Part shown: positions 1 to 8,392 of the stretch, piece by piece
Layout: each line of letters opens with the position of its first letter
Position numbering within the stretch: position 1 is the stretch's first letter
Origin: JBBQYD01 sp942493075
Lineage (GTDB): Bacteria; Verrucomicrobiota; Verrucomicrobiia; Limisphaerales; UBA8199
Reading direction: 5' to 3'
Assembly: GCA_942493075.1 (NCBI GenBank)
Contig: OW818681.1
Coordinates: forward strand, 6,200,001 to 6,264,000
Length of the DNA: 64,000 nt
Position numbers and translations under genes: made by a program
Notes under the pieces: generated by a model
The model's database searches: none
Told to the model about the DNA's origin: nothing
Seen by the model: only the letters and a program-made list of their open reading frames with translations

Positions 1-1
1 C

Positions 2-112
2 GGCCTGATGCCCCACCCGGAACGTGCCAGCGAAGGCATCCTGGGCGGTATTGATGGTGCGCTCATCTTCCAAAGCATGATCCATACGCTGCAAGAACGA
101 GTGGCGGTGTAG
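2..112 (+). CDS. purQ: PurQ, C-terminal fragment (cut by window edge)
   Basis: Only the last 36 codons are in the window. They read GLMPHPERA, then GGIDGALIF, which is the characteristic C-terminus of the glutamine amidotransferase subunit of phosphoribosylformylglycinamidine synthase. The His and Glu of the HPE motif belong to the class I glutaminase catalytic triad. PurQ supplies ammonia to PurL in the fourth step of de novo purine synthesis in the cytoplasm. The frame ends with TAG. The next gene is 530 bp away, so it is not an operon partner. The identification rests on one short conserved block, but that block is very typical of the family. Confidence 0.85.
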   Translation, partial: GLMPHPERASEGILGGIDGALIFQSMIHTLQERVAV

Positions 113-641
113 GGGGTGAGGAATCCGTAATTCGTAATGCGTGAAGGGGGAAGGTGGAAGGGAAGTTGGCGGTGAGATCGGGCGTGAAATGTGATCCGTG
201 AAACGTGAACGCGGATCGGAGGGGGTTCTAATTCGTAAGGAGAGCGCAAGCGGGTAAAATAGGACACTGGTGATGGGCAGGGAAGAATGGGACGGATGGG
301 ACTAACGAACTAGGCAAGGATCTTCCCCTTACGAATTACGAATCACGGATTACCTCCGTCTCCCCAGCCACCTTCTCGTTTCACGTCCCCTCCCCTTTAC
401 GAATTAGGTATCACGGATTGCCCTGCCCCTCCCAAACCACCTTCACGTTTACTCCCTTCCACCCTCCCCTTCCCTTTACGCATCACGTATTACGTATTAC
501 GTATCACGTCCCCCCTCCCCTTACGAATTACGAATCACGGATTATCCTTCCTACCACCTTCACGTTTTACGTTTCACGTTTCACGTCCCCCCCTTCCCCG
601 GCTTTATCTTTTCGCAAGGTTCCATTAAGCTCTCCGCGACG
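113..641. repeat. Intergenic tract of TTACGAATT / TTTCACGT-type repeats
   Basis: This gap holds no convincing gene. It is built from short diverged units such as TTACGAATTACGAATCACGG and TTCACGTTTCACGT, separated by C-rich spacers. At about 320-600 the unit is repeated at least three times in one orientation. At about 118-240 the units run in the opposite orientation (ATTCGTAATGCGTGAA, GTGAAACGTGAACG). Related scraps occur at 5730-5760, 6178-6290, 6900-6985 and 34750-34785. Open frames here translate to repeat-derived peptides rich in F, T, S, R and P and are not believed. Confidence 0.7.
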
Positions 642-2561
642 ATGTTCGTTTATCCGAAACAATATGAAGTGATCGTAGTGGGTGCTGGCCATGCAGGGGT
701 GGAAGCTGCCCTGGCTGCGGCACGCATGGGATGTCAGACCCTCCTGCTCACGATCAACGCCGACACGGTGGGACAGATGTCCTGCAATCCGGCGATTGGC
801 GGTTTGGCTAAGGGCCACCTTGCCCGGGAGATTGATGCATTAGGCGGTGAGACCGGGAAGAACACCGACCTGACAGGTCTCCAGTTTAGGATGCTGAACA
901 CAACGAAAGGTCCAGCCGTCCGGGCACCACGAGCACAGTGCGACAAGAAGGCGTATCAGTTTCGGCTGAAATGGATTTGTGAGAAAGAGCCGAACCTGGA
1001 CATGCACCAGGCGCAATGCTCGGGACTCGTCCATGAAGGCGGGGAGATCCGAGGGGTAGATACAACGCTCGAAGTCCGGTATTTGGGGAAATGCGTCATC
1101 GTAACTACCGGGACCTTTTTGAAGGGCCTCATGCATATCGGGATGAACAAGCTCCCCGGGGGAAGAGCAGGGGAGGCTGCCGCGCTGGGATTGTCGGGCT
1201 CATTGATGGAGGTTGGGTTGGAGTTGGGCAGACTCAAGACCGGGACCCCGCCAAGGATTCTGAAGAGGTCGATTGATTTCTCGAAGACGGAAGTGCAGCC
1301 CGGGGATGATCCGGTGCCGTGGTTTACCTTTTGGAAGGATGATTTGTTCCACGTGGAACAATCGCATCATACCCCAGATGGAATGTTCCACGTGGAACAA
1401 AATCACAGTGGCCCCTACCCGCCCTCTTCGATTCTATCCCGCATCGGAGGCCAACTCCCTTGCCACATCACTTTCACCACAGACAAAACCGCAGAGGTTA
1501 TTCGCGCCAATCTCCATCTTTCCCCTCTGTATTCCGGCGAGATCAAGGGGGTGGGGCCAAGGTATTGTCCTTCTATCGAGGACAAGATCGTGAAGTTCCC
1601 GGAGAAGGAGCGACAGCAAATCTTCCTGGAGCCAGAGGGTATCAGCACGGATGAAATCTACGTAAACGGATTCTCGACTTCATTGCCATATGAGGTCCAG
1701 ATAAAGATGGTTCGGACCATCATCGGCTGCGAAAACGCGGAGATTCTTCGTCCGGCTTATGCGGTCGAATACGACTTTGCATACCCCACCCAGCTTTATC
1801 CATCCTTGGAAACAAAGGTCTGCCGGAATCTCTACCTGGCAGGGCAGATCAATGGCACCTCAGGTTACGAAGAGGCCGCCGCTCAAGGGCTCATGGCTGG
1901 GATCAATGCCGCGCGACGTCTCCGAGGATTAGAGCCCATCGTGCTCCGGCGCGATCAGGCTTACATAGGGGTATTGATCGACGATCTGGTCACCAAGGGA
2001 ACCATCGAGCCATACAGGATGTTTACCTCGCGCGCAGAGTATCGGTTGCTGTTGCGCCAGGATAACGCGGATCTGCGTCTCTCCCAGATCGGCTATGACG
2101 CCGGGCTGCTCCCAGAGCGGAACTATCGGAAATTCGCCGCAAAAAGGGAGGCCATCGAATCTGAGCTCCAGCGTTTGCAGAGCACACGGGAAGGTGGTGA
2201 TCTGCTGATTCAGATCCTGCGGCGACCGGAAGTGACGTATAAGGATTTACCGGGGAGAGATGCAAGTCTGCCTTCAGAAGTGGTCGAGCAGGTGGAGATC
2301 CACGCCAAGTATGCTGGCTACATCAGCCGACAGGAGAACGAGGTCGCACGATTCAAATCCCTGGAGGAAAAACAGATTCCGCCGCAGTTTGATTATATGG
2401 CAGTCCCGAGCCTTCGGGCCGAGTCGCGTCAGAAGTTGATCAAAATTCGTCCAGCGACAGTGGGGCAAGCGGCGCGGATATCCGGGGTATCGCCGTCGGA
2501 CATTAGCATTATATTGGTATGGTTGAAGCGAGGCAGCGAGGCGGTTGAGACAGGCAATTAG
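642..2561 (+). CDS. mnmG: tRNA uridine-5-carboxymethylaminomethyl(34) synthesis enzyme MnmG (GidA)
   Basis: This 639-residue protein is the FAD-dependent partner of MnmE. The MnmEG complex modifies the wobble uridine (U34) of certain tRNAs. The FAD-binding GAGHAG motif lies at residues 14-19. It is followed by the family blocks CNPAIGG and AKGHL near residue 50, then EGVGPRYCPS-like, NEIYVNG-like and AGQINGTSGYEEAAAQG blocks, and a C-terminal GVSPSDISIILVWLK. The protein is complete. What is odd is a stretch of about 25-30 extra residues near 231-262, between the PGDDPVPW and QLPCHIT blocks, compared with the E. coli protein as I recall it. This insertion contains LFHVEQ and MFHVEQ, each encoded by a parS-like palindrome. 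A second mnm/par gene (rsmG, parA, parB) is not adjacent. Confidence 0.96.
   Translation: MFVYPKQYEVIVVGAGHAGVEAALAAARMGCQTLLLTINADTVGQMSCNPAIGGLAKGHLAREIDALGGETGKNTDLTGLQFRMLNTTKGPAVRAPRAQCDKKAYQFRLKWICEKEPNLDMHQAQCSGLVHEGGEIRGVDTTLEVRYLGKCVIVTTGTFLKGLMHIGMNKLPGGRAGEAAALGLSGSLMEVGLELGRLKTGTPPRILKRSIDFSKTEVQPGDDPVPWFTFWKDDLFHVEQSHHTPDGMFHVEQNHSGPYPPSSILSRIGGQLPCHITFTTDKTAEVIRANLHLSPLYSGEIKGVGPRYCPSIEDKIVKFPEKERQQIFLEPEGISTDEIYVNGFSTSLPYEVQIKMVRTIIGCENAEILRPAYAVEYDFAYPTQLYPSLETKVCRNLYLAGQINGTSGYEEAAAQGLMAGINAARRLRGLEPIVLRRDQAYIGVLIDDLVTKGTIEPYRMFTSRAEYRLLLRQDNADLRLSQIGYDAGLLPERNYRKFAAKREAIESELQRLQSTREGGDLLIQILRRPEVTYKDLPGRDASLPSEVVEQVEIHAKYAGYISRQENEVARFKSLEEKQIPPQFDYMAVPSLRAESRQKLIKIRPATVGQAARISGVSPSDISIILVWLKRGSEAVETGN
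1345..1360. promoter_or_regulatory. parS: parS-like ParB-binding site 1, inside mnmG
   Basis: The sequence TGTTCCACGTGGAACA is a perfect 16-bp palindrome, extended to 18 bp by flanking T and A. It matches the bacterial chromosomal parS pattern TGTTNCACGTGNAACA. It encodes LFHVEQ at residues 235-240 of MnmG. Known parS sites nucleate ParB for chromosome segregation and cluster near oriC. Confidence 0.85.
1384..1399. promoter_or_regulatory. parS: parS-like ParB-binding site 2, inside mnmG
   Basis: This is a second identical TGTTCCACGTGGAACA palindrome, 39 bp (13 codons) after the first and in the same reading frame. It encodes MFHVEQ at residues 248-253 of MnmG. Two identical 16-bp palindromes within 55 bp are very unlikely by chance. 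Confidence 0.85.
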
Positions 2562-2618
2562 TTGTCACATTTTCAAATTTGAATCGTTCACTCTTGGTTT
2601 ACGTCTAATATATCCCTG

Positions 2619-4235
2619 ATGAAAAGCTGGTTATGGCCTGCGCTTTGCGCGCTCACCGGTTTGGCGCTCTTCGCGCTGGCGTGGTCCATGCCCGCCCATC
2701 TGCGTGCGGTTAACCTGGAAGTCCTCCGCGCGGCTGGAGCCAAAACCCCCAGCCTCGTTCAGCATGGGCAAAGTCTCCTTGCTGAGCAGCACCCGGAAGC
2801 CGCCCAAGTACTATTAGATGCAGCACAAAGGGCAGGGGTAGGGGAACCTGCGGCGGTCCTGGACCAGGGGATCAGGTCTTACCGGCCAGTGGCAAAACCC
2901 GGATTGAGCGCAGCGCTCATGCCCGTTCCTTCCCGCACGTCCGCTGCGGAAACCATTATACGGACAGAAACGCGGACGAAAGCGTTGCAGGCGCTCGCGG
3001 GGTCGAGGCAGCTTTCCACTCGCGAACTGTTGCAGACGCGGCAGTTGACCGATACCACGTTACTGCCCAGTTCCAGCTCCAGCTCGGGTCAGCCCTTTGA
3101 TGCGGCGGTCATCCTCCAGGCCTTATTGTTGGAGGAGGGCCATGTGACACCTTCATTTAGCAACGAAGTGTATCAATTAGCCGCTGCTGCTGTCCGCGGT
3201 GGAAACTCCCAGCTCTACGAGCAAATGCTGTTGGATACGCTTTCGCTGAGTCAACGGCTGACGTGGGATCAGTTGCAGGTGTTCATGCGAAAGATCCCGG
3301 GTGTGGAGAACCTGAGGTTGTTGGCGGCGGTGGCCCGGACGGCTGAGAGCAATTTTCCTGTGATTTACGCCACGGTGGAGCTATCCGGCCAGCCGGGAGC
3401 TGTGGCCGGTTATCTGGTTGATCACACGCAGACAGGGTTGCATGATCTGCGAAGGGCACTGTTCTACGGGGAAGGCGCGGCACGCGAGCTGCTGAAACGA
3501 AACGTGCGGTTATATGTGACCGACAGCAGTTTTGGGCGGATGTGGGGTAAATTCGCATGGCGCTCACCTGAAGTGGCGCTGATACTGAAGTGGTTCTTTT
3601 TTGCGGGGTCAGGTTTTCTGCTGGCGTTGGGGCTGCACTACGCGCTGCCGGTGAGGGCGCCGGCGCCCGTGCGGGGGATACATTTTGCGCGTGAGTTGTT
3701 ATTTGCGAGTGGTTTTCTAGTTGTAATGGTGTTAATTAACGAGCCTTATATTACAAAAGAGAACCAGAAGGCGGATTTTAGTTTCAAGCTGCGGTTGCCA
3801 GCGGTCGGCACTGCGGTGAAAGCCAGTATGGCCGCGCAACCAAAATCGTTTATGGATAAAAGCCTGCTCACCCTCATGTTCTTCTTCGTGGTCCAGTCGC
3901 TCATTTATGTGGCGTGCCTGGTCAAGCTGGCCGAGGTCAAACGGCAGCGGCTGCCTCCACAGCTCAAGCTCAAGCTGCTTGAGAACGAGGATCACCTTTT
4001 CGATGCCGGCCTTTACCTGGGCTTCGTGGGCACCATCATTTCGCTGATCCTGGTGTCGCTCGGCATTATCCAGCAAAGCTTGATGGCGGCATATTCCTCG
4101 ACCTCATTCGGCATCATCTTTGTCTCGTTCTTTAAGATATTCAATCTGCGGCCCTATAAACGGAAACTGCTGCTGGAGACCGAACCTCCCACCAGCGGCC
4201 CGGTGGCGGTCCGCTCAGCCTCGAATGCCGCATGA
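2619..4235 (+). CDS. Polytopic membrane protein with a MotA/ExbB-like C-terminal helix pair
   Basis: I do not recognise a named family for this 538-residue protein. It has an N-terminal hydrophobic segment (about 5-25), a soluble region of about 310 residues with a Ser-rich linker near 150, and then about five hydrophobic helices between 338 and 512. The last two helices contain GFVGTIISL (T472) and AAYSSTSFGIIF (T495). This resembles the Thr-bearing GLLGT and ALxxTxxGL helices of MotA/TolQ/ExbB channel subunits, although the spacing is shorter (23 versus about 33 residues). Its stop overlaps the start of the next gene by 4 bp (ATGA), so the two are translationally coupled. A stator-like role is inference; the ORF itself is secure. 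Confidence 0.75.
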   Translation: MKSWLWPALCALTGLALFALAWSMPAHLRAVNLEVLRAAGAKTPSLVQHGQSLLAEQHPEAAQVLLDAAQRAGVGEPAAVLDQGIRSYRPVAKPGLSAALMPVPSRTSAAETIIRTETRTKALQALAGSRQLSTRELLQTRQLTDTTLLPSSSSSSGQPFDAAVILQALLLEEGHVTPSFSNEVYQLAAAAVRGGNSQLYEQMLLDTLSLSQRLTWDQLQVFMRKIPGVENLRLLAAVARTAESNFPVIYATVELSGQPGAVAGYLVDHTQTGLHDLRRALFYGEGAARELLKRNVRLYVTDSSFGRMWGKFAWRSPEVALILKWFFFAGSGFLLALGLHYALPVRAPAPVRGIHFARELLFASGFLVVMVLINEPYITKENQKADFSFKLRLPAVGTAVKASMAAQPKSFMDKSLLTLMFFFVVQSLIYVACLVKLAEVKRQRLPPQLKLKLLENEDHLFDAGLYLGFVGTIISLILVSLGIIQQSLMAAYSSTSFGIIFVSFFKIFNLRPYKRKLLLETEPPTSGPVAVRSASNAA

Positions 4236-5689
4236 ACCGGACGATACTCATCCTGATTTGCGATTTTTTGCTGGTTAGCCTGCTGGCGTTCTCAACGGTT
4301 GATATCAATCAGGTAACCGAGAACACAACAGCCAGGCTTTCAGAAACCCGCCCGGAGCTGGCCACCAACCGCACGGATAGTGCACGCGACCTGTCAATGG
4401 TCATGCGCATGGCGCTGGATGACGAGCGCAAGGAACGGGACAAGCTGTTGGGCGAACTCTCCCGCACTCGCGAGAACCTCGGGCAGCAACAGGCCAAAGT
4501 CGTTGAGACCGAACAAAAGGTGCAGCAGTTCCAAAAAGACCTTGCCGCACGTGAAGAGCAGGCGCAGCGGTTGCGTCAGGAGCAGGCAGGGCTTCAACAA
4601 CAATTGGCCAGCACGCGGACAAATGTTTCCCAGCTCGAAACGCGGCTGAAGAGCACCAGTGACGAAGCAACGAAGCTGAGACAGGAATCCACTCAGCAGG
4701 CCGCAGCCCAAGCGGCGGAATTGAAACGGCGCACCGATGAGGCCGCCGCATTGCAGCGCCGACTGGATGAGTTGGCGCGCAGCAACCAGTTTGCGCTGGA
4801 CGAGAAACAGAAACTGGCGGCCCAGCTTCAAGTTGCTGAAGTCGAGAAGCGTTATGCCGCTGAACAAGTGAACCGGATGCAGGAGCAGGTAAAGGTTGAG
4901 CGCGAAGAGAAGGCGAAGCTGGCTGAAGGTGTCCAGGCCCTGGCGGCGCGGTCGGGGAAACTCGAGCAGGAGATTCGTGAGAACCGTCCTTTGAATCCGA
5001 ACACCATCTTCAGCATGATGGTAAGCAACCGCGTGCGTGCGACGTTCGACGCCGAGAAACCTAATCTACTCGGTGTAGAGTCAACAAAGCGCCGGGCGAC
5101 TGCCACGGTCCTGGTGTCGAGCGGCACAAATGTCTATGCCGTAGCCCACGTATCAGACACGCCGTTTACATTTTTTACCCCGGGTACGGATTGGCATTCG
5201 CTGATTGGGCAGCTCGCCCGGCATAATGCAGCCGTGCCGATACGGTCGATGGCATTCCACGGAACTGATCCGCGCATCGTTCTGATTCCCATTTCGCCGA
5301 CCGATGCCGATAAGCTCGGCGTTAAGCCTTACCGGACGACTACCGATCCTTTCAAGTTTGCCGATGCTGTGATCGTTGGAGCGCAGGAAGGGTATTATGG
5401 TGAGGCGCGTTTCGAGATTGATATCACAGCGCCGGGTTATGTGAAACTTGATCGCGGGTTTCTGAAAGCCCTGTTTGGGCAATTCAATCCGTCACGAGGC
5501 GATCTGGTGTTTAGCAAGAGCGGCGAGTTGCTGGGGATCATGGCGAACAACGGGTATTGTCTGGTGCTGAAAGATTTTTCCACGATCGCCTCATTCCAGT
5601 TCGCCGCGGACACACGCGCGCAAAGGACGGGTCAGACGTTGTCCTATTTGTATTCGAAGGTGCTGGGAATGCCAGCGAAGCTGCAGTAG
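4232..5689 (+). CDS. Membrane-anchored coiled-coil protein with an HtrA-like trypsin-fold domain
   Basis: This 485-residue product begins with one hydrophobic helix, ILICDFLLVSLLAF. It carries an Asp at residue 11 near its start, as the MotB/ExbD/TolR anchor helix does. Residues about 60-250 are a long Gln/Glu/Lys/Arg-rich coiled coil. Residues about 280-470 resemble a degenerate HtrA/trypsin domain: VYAVAHVSD (H306), DPRIVLIPI (D346) and PSRGDLVFSKSGELLGI (S421). The spacing is 40 and 75 residues, close to the HtrA triad, but the usual GNSGG is altered to NPSRG, so activity is uncertain. The start overlaps the upstream gene by 4 bp. The topology would place the coiled coil and protease-like domain outside the cytoplasmic membrane. 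The combination is not one I can name. Confidence 0.75.
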   Translation: MNRTILILICDFLLVSLLAFSTVDINQVTENTTARLSETRPELATNRTDSARDLSMVMRMALDDERKERDKLLGELSRTRENLGQQQAKVVETEQKVQQFQKDLAAREEQAQRLRQEQAGLQQQLASTRTNVSQLETRLKSTSDEATKLRQESTQQAAAQAAELKRRTDEAAALQRRLDELARSNQFALDEKQKLAAQLQVAEVEKRYAAEQVNRMQEQVKVEREEKAKLAEGVQALAARSGKLEQEIRENRPLNPNTIFSMMVSNRVRATFDAEKPNLLGVESTKRRATATVLVSSGTNVYAVAHVSDTPFTFFTPGTDWHSLIGQLARHNAAVPIRSMAFHGTDPRIVLIPISPTDADKLGVKPYRTTTDPFKFADAVIVGAQEGYYGEARFEIDITAPGYVKLDRGFLKALFGQFNPSRGDLVFSKSGELLGIMANNGYCLVLKDFSTIASFQFAADTRAQRTGQTLSYLYSKVLGMPAKLQ

Positions 5690-5949
5690 AACGCGCGGGA
5701 TAATGGACAACGGGCAGGGGAGCGGCTAACCCGTAAAGAGTAATGCGTAAAGGGGAACTGGTGCAGATCAAGCTGAGCCGCTTGCGGTCTTGGAGTGCTG
5801 TAGCCCTCTAGCCCTCTACAGCTTTTCGGCAAGGAGTCCAACAGATGCACAGGACACGCATGATGTGAGATCTGAACGGGACGTGAATCCCTGTGCTTGG
5901 TTCGAGCGATAGAGGGAGTAAGTATGATCCAGTGCTGTCGTGCGGAAAA

Positions 5950-5966
5950 GCGGCGCTTCGCGCCGC
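5950..5966. repeat. GC-rich hairpin GCGGCGC-TTC-GCGCCGC
   Basis: A perfect 7-bp stem with a TTC triloop stands at the edge of the dispersed repeat that begins at 5962. There is no T-tract, so it is more likely part of the repeat than a classical terminator. Confidence 0.6.
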
Positions 5967-6047
5967 ACTCCAAAACGCGTAGCGAGTTCCGACGATCAGA
6001 TGCCTAAGCCCAGGTGGCGAGCGATTGCTGCGGACCGTGCTGAGTTC
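5962..6047. repeat. Dispersed 86-bp repeat, copy A
   Basis: This stretch, from GCCGCACTC through GACGATCAGATGCCTAAG to GTGCTGAGTTC, matches the reverse complement of 9826-9914 with only a handful of differences. The two copies are therefore in inverted orientation 3.9 kb apart, and both lie in intergenic DNA. Confidence 0.85.
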
Positions 6048-6288
6048 ATGATTTGCCACGCCCAGCGCTTGTTCCTCGGGCGTCTCTATCGCGAGCGAAG
6101 GCATCAAAAGCAAACGTGTGACGCTTTCGAATGCTGAGATCAGACTTCATTAATACGAGGCATGTTGTCGCGAGGTTTTCCCTTACGCATTCCGGATTAC
6201 GCATCACGGATCATCTCTCCGTTGCCCACAACCCGAATCGTATTCACGTTTCCCGTTTCACGGGTTACGTTTCTCCCCCATCTTTACA

Positions 6289-6855
6289 TTACCTCTTGGA
6301 CAAGCTCTTGCGCGAGGCAGCAATGGTTTTGTCGAACAGGCGCTCGAGTTCCTTATGAGTTCCACGGATCTTGCTGACGACGGTCTCGGCCCAACCCAGG
6401 TATTTCAGCTTCTTTTCCAGCGACCATTCGTGTGGACAATCCGGCCGGATTTCCGAGCAGTTGTAGATCTTATCGGCGATGCGGATGAGGCGTGCTTCGC
6501 GTGAGAGATTTGGCGCGTTATCGATCTGCATCTGCTTGCGCTGCGCCTTTGGCAACGACTCATCATCGGTCACTTCCATGACGATGTCGCGCACCCGGGC
6601 TCCGAATTCGCGTTCGAGATCCTTAGGAGTGGTATCGGTATCCTCCACGGTGTCGTGGAGCAGGGCGGCTTGGAGGAGCAGGGGATCGGTCACCTGAGCG
6701 ACGCGTGCCAGGATCTCCGCCACACCAAGCGGATGGTTGATGTAAGGAACGCCCGTTTTGTCCTTACGCTTCTGGATGCCGTGTTGTGTCGCGGCGTAAG
6801 TGGCGGCGCGTAAGATGGCGGCACTGGGTGTTTCGGTCCGGGTTGTTCGATTCAT
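6289..6855 (-). CDS. HD-domain (p)ppGpp hydrolase-like protein (MESH1/SpoT-HD type)
   Basis: The protein of 188 residues consists almost entirely of a RelA/SpoT-type HD domain. It shows H41 (NHPLGVA), HD at 67-68 (ALLHDTVEDTD), ED at 71-72 and a later IADKIYN, which together form the metal-binding set. No synthetase or TGS domain follows, as in small alarmone hydrolases. Hydrolysis of (p)ppGpp or a related nucleotide in the cytoplasm is the likely role, known for the family but not proven here. The ATG at 6855 (MNRTTRTETP) is chosen because a longer frame upstream is encoded by repeat DNA and looks non-coding. It is convergent with the preceding operon and divergent from the next gene. Confidence 0.85.
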   Translation of the reverse strand: MNRTTRTETPSAAILRAATYAATQHGIQKRKDKTGVPYINHPLGVAEILARVAQVTDPLLLQAALLHDTVEDTDTTPKDLEREFGARVRDIVMEVTDDESLPKAQRKQMQIDNAPNLSREARLIRIADKIYNCSEIRPDCPHEWSLEKKLKYLGWAETVVSKIRGTHKELERLFDKTIAASRKSLSKR

Positions 6856-7036
6856 AAGGCTGGTTAAAAGTAACACGAGAGGCGCTGATGCGGAAGGGGA
6901 GTGAACCGTGGGACATCGTGAAACCGAGTGGTGAATAGCGGATGGGAGGGGGCTAATTCGTAATGCGAAAGGCGTAAAGGGGGGAATGCAGAATGCCCTT
7001 GTGAGCACGAGGTGGGGTGCCTAGTCTGCATGGAGT

Positions 7037-8341
7037 ATGCAACGCTTGTTTGCTTTCCGATGGCTGGTGGTCGCCTCCCTTGTATTCACGTGTGGGGTCA
7101 ACGGCCAAACCAGGTCTCTCCAACAATCACCACTCCTCCGCGAAGGCGCACCCAAGAGCGTCGGTATGTCAGCCGAACGCCTGGCGCGCATCGACGCCAT
7201 GTGCCAGCAAGCGATCTCCGAGCAGCAAGTGCCCGGGTTGGTGGCGCTGGTCGCCCGGCGTGGCACAGTTGTTTATTGGAAAGCCTTCGGCAAGGCCGAT
7301 AACACCACCGGACGCGACATGCGACGCGACGATATTTTCCGCATCGCCTCGCAGACCAAGGCAGTGGCAGCCACTGCGGCGATGTTACTTTGGGAGCAGG
7401 GAAAGTTTCGCCTCGATGATCCAATCTCCAAGTATATCCCCGAGTTCAAGGACGCGAAGGTTTTGAAGACGTTTGAATCGGTGGACAGCTACACCACCGA
7501 ACCCGCAAAGCGCGAGATAACCATTCGTCATTTGCTGACCCACACCTCAGGCATTGGTTACGGCGAGATTGATGGCGATCAGCGGTTCAAGAAGTTGTAT
7601 GGACATGCAGGGATTGTGGATGCCTTTTGCGCTGATCCTGTGCGCATTGAGGATAACATCAAGAAGCTCGCCAAAATGCCGCTGCATCATCATCCCGGTG
7701 AGCGCATGACTTATAGCGAGGGACTGGATGTGATCGGCTACCTGGTGGAGATTGTTTCAGGCAAATCCTTCGACCGGTTCATGCGCGAACATCTGCTCGA
7801 TCCCTTGCACATGAACGACACCTGGTTCTATTTGCCGGATAACAAAGCGGGCCGGTTGGTGCCCATCCAGACATGGGAAGACAATCGGTGGACTTACCTT
7901 GGGAAAACCTTTTACGATCCGGAATACCCGGTCAAAGGTGCGCGCATGTTCTTTTCTGGAGGCGCGGGCCTATCGAGCACGATCCTGGATTATGCGAACC
8001 TCCTGCAGATGTATGTGAACAAAGGTGAGCTGAACGGCGTGCGGATCCTTAGCCGCACGACGGTGGATACCATCATGGCGAACCCGTTGCCGGAGATCAC
8101 ATCGCCCAATGCCGAAAGCTACTATGGACTGGCCTTTGGGGTTTTGACACCGGCAGGTGCGGCCAAGGGTGGACTCGGCTCGGCTGGAACCTTCACCTGG
8201 GGCGGGTATTTCAACACGCAATACTTTGCTGATCCTAAGGAGCAAGTGATCGGGTTGATTTTCAAGCAAACGCAGGGGGCGCCGAAAGACCGAACAGGAA
8301 ACGAGTTCCGTTCGTTGGTGTTCCAAGCGATCGACGATTGA
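7037..8341 (+). CDS. Secreted serine beta-lactamase-family hydrolase (PF00144 type)
   Basis: The 434-residue protein starts with a signal peptide (FRWLVVASLVFTCGVNG). It has the class C beta-lactamase/esterase motifs: SQTK with S105 and K108, and YSE at Y226 in the place of the YxN motif. It also has HTSG, and a C-terminal WGGYFNTQYF segment in the position of the KTG/HxG strand. Proteins of this family include esterases and D-amino-acid peptidases as well as beta-lactamases, so resistance should not be assumed. It is exported and probably periplasmic. A hairpin at 8357-8377 lies just downstream. The divergent HD gene shares the 180-bp upstream gap. Confidence 0.88.
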   Translation: MQRLFAFRWLVVASLVFTCGVNGQTRSLQQSPLLREGAPKSVGMSAERLARIDAMCQQAISEQQVPGLVALVARRGTVVYWKAFGKADNTTGRDMRRDDIFRIASQTKAVAATAAMLLWEQGKFRLDDPISKYIPEFKDAKVLKTFESVDSYTTEPAKREITIRHLLTHTSGIGYGEIDGDQRFKKLYGHAGIVDAFCADPVRIEDNIKKLAKMPLHHHPGERMTYSEGLDVIGYLVEIVSGKSFDRFMREHLLDPLHMNDTWFYLPDNKAGRLVPIQTWEDNRWTYLGKTFYDPEYPVKGARMFFSGGAGLSSTILDYANLLQMYVNKGELNGVRILSRTTVDTIMANPLPEITSPNAESYYGLAFGVLTPAGAAKGGLGSAGTFTWGGYFNTQYFADPKEQVIGLIFKQTQGAPKDRTGNEFRSLVFQAIDD

Positions 8342-8356
8342 GGGGATGGTAAAGTA

Positions 8357-8377
8357 GAAGCGGCGTCTCGCCGCTTC
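8357..8377. terminator. Hairpin with TCT triloop after the hydrolase gene
   Basis: A perfect 9-bp stem (GAAGCGGCG / CGCCGCTTC) encloses TCT. It begins 15 bp after the stop codon and faces the tRNA gene read from the other strand. It lacks a T-tract, so it may be a weak or factor-assisted terminator, or a repeat hairpin. Its cap, read on the other strand, is CGAGACG, as in the hairpins at 24045-24063 and 24107-24127. Confidence 0.5.
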
Positions 8378-8392
8378 AGCTCACTGGAAAAA

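Larger units (their letters stand above)
5690..6288. other. Non-coding gap with dispersed repeats
   Basis: No gene is supported in this 600-bp gap between two convergent genes. It contains GTAATGCGTAAAGGGG-type repeat units near 5735, a GC-rich hairpin at 5950-5966, one copy of an 86-bp dispersed repeat (5962-6047), and a further TTACGCATTCCGGATTACG / TTTCACGGGTTACG tract at 6178-6290. Short open frames here are repeat-derived. Confidence 0.6.

Noticed and set aside
113..641. CRISPR-like array
   Set aside because: The repeats are diverged, vary in spacing and orientation, and have no unique spacers of fixed length.
418..672. 84-residue frame rich in F, T, S, R and P
   Set aside because: It is encoded by the intergenic repeat tract and overlaps the start of mnmG.
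7037..8341. Antibiotic-resistance beta-lactamase
   Set aside because: The protein has the family fold motifs but YSE replaces YxN and the family is mainly esterases/peptidases; resistance is not supported.
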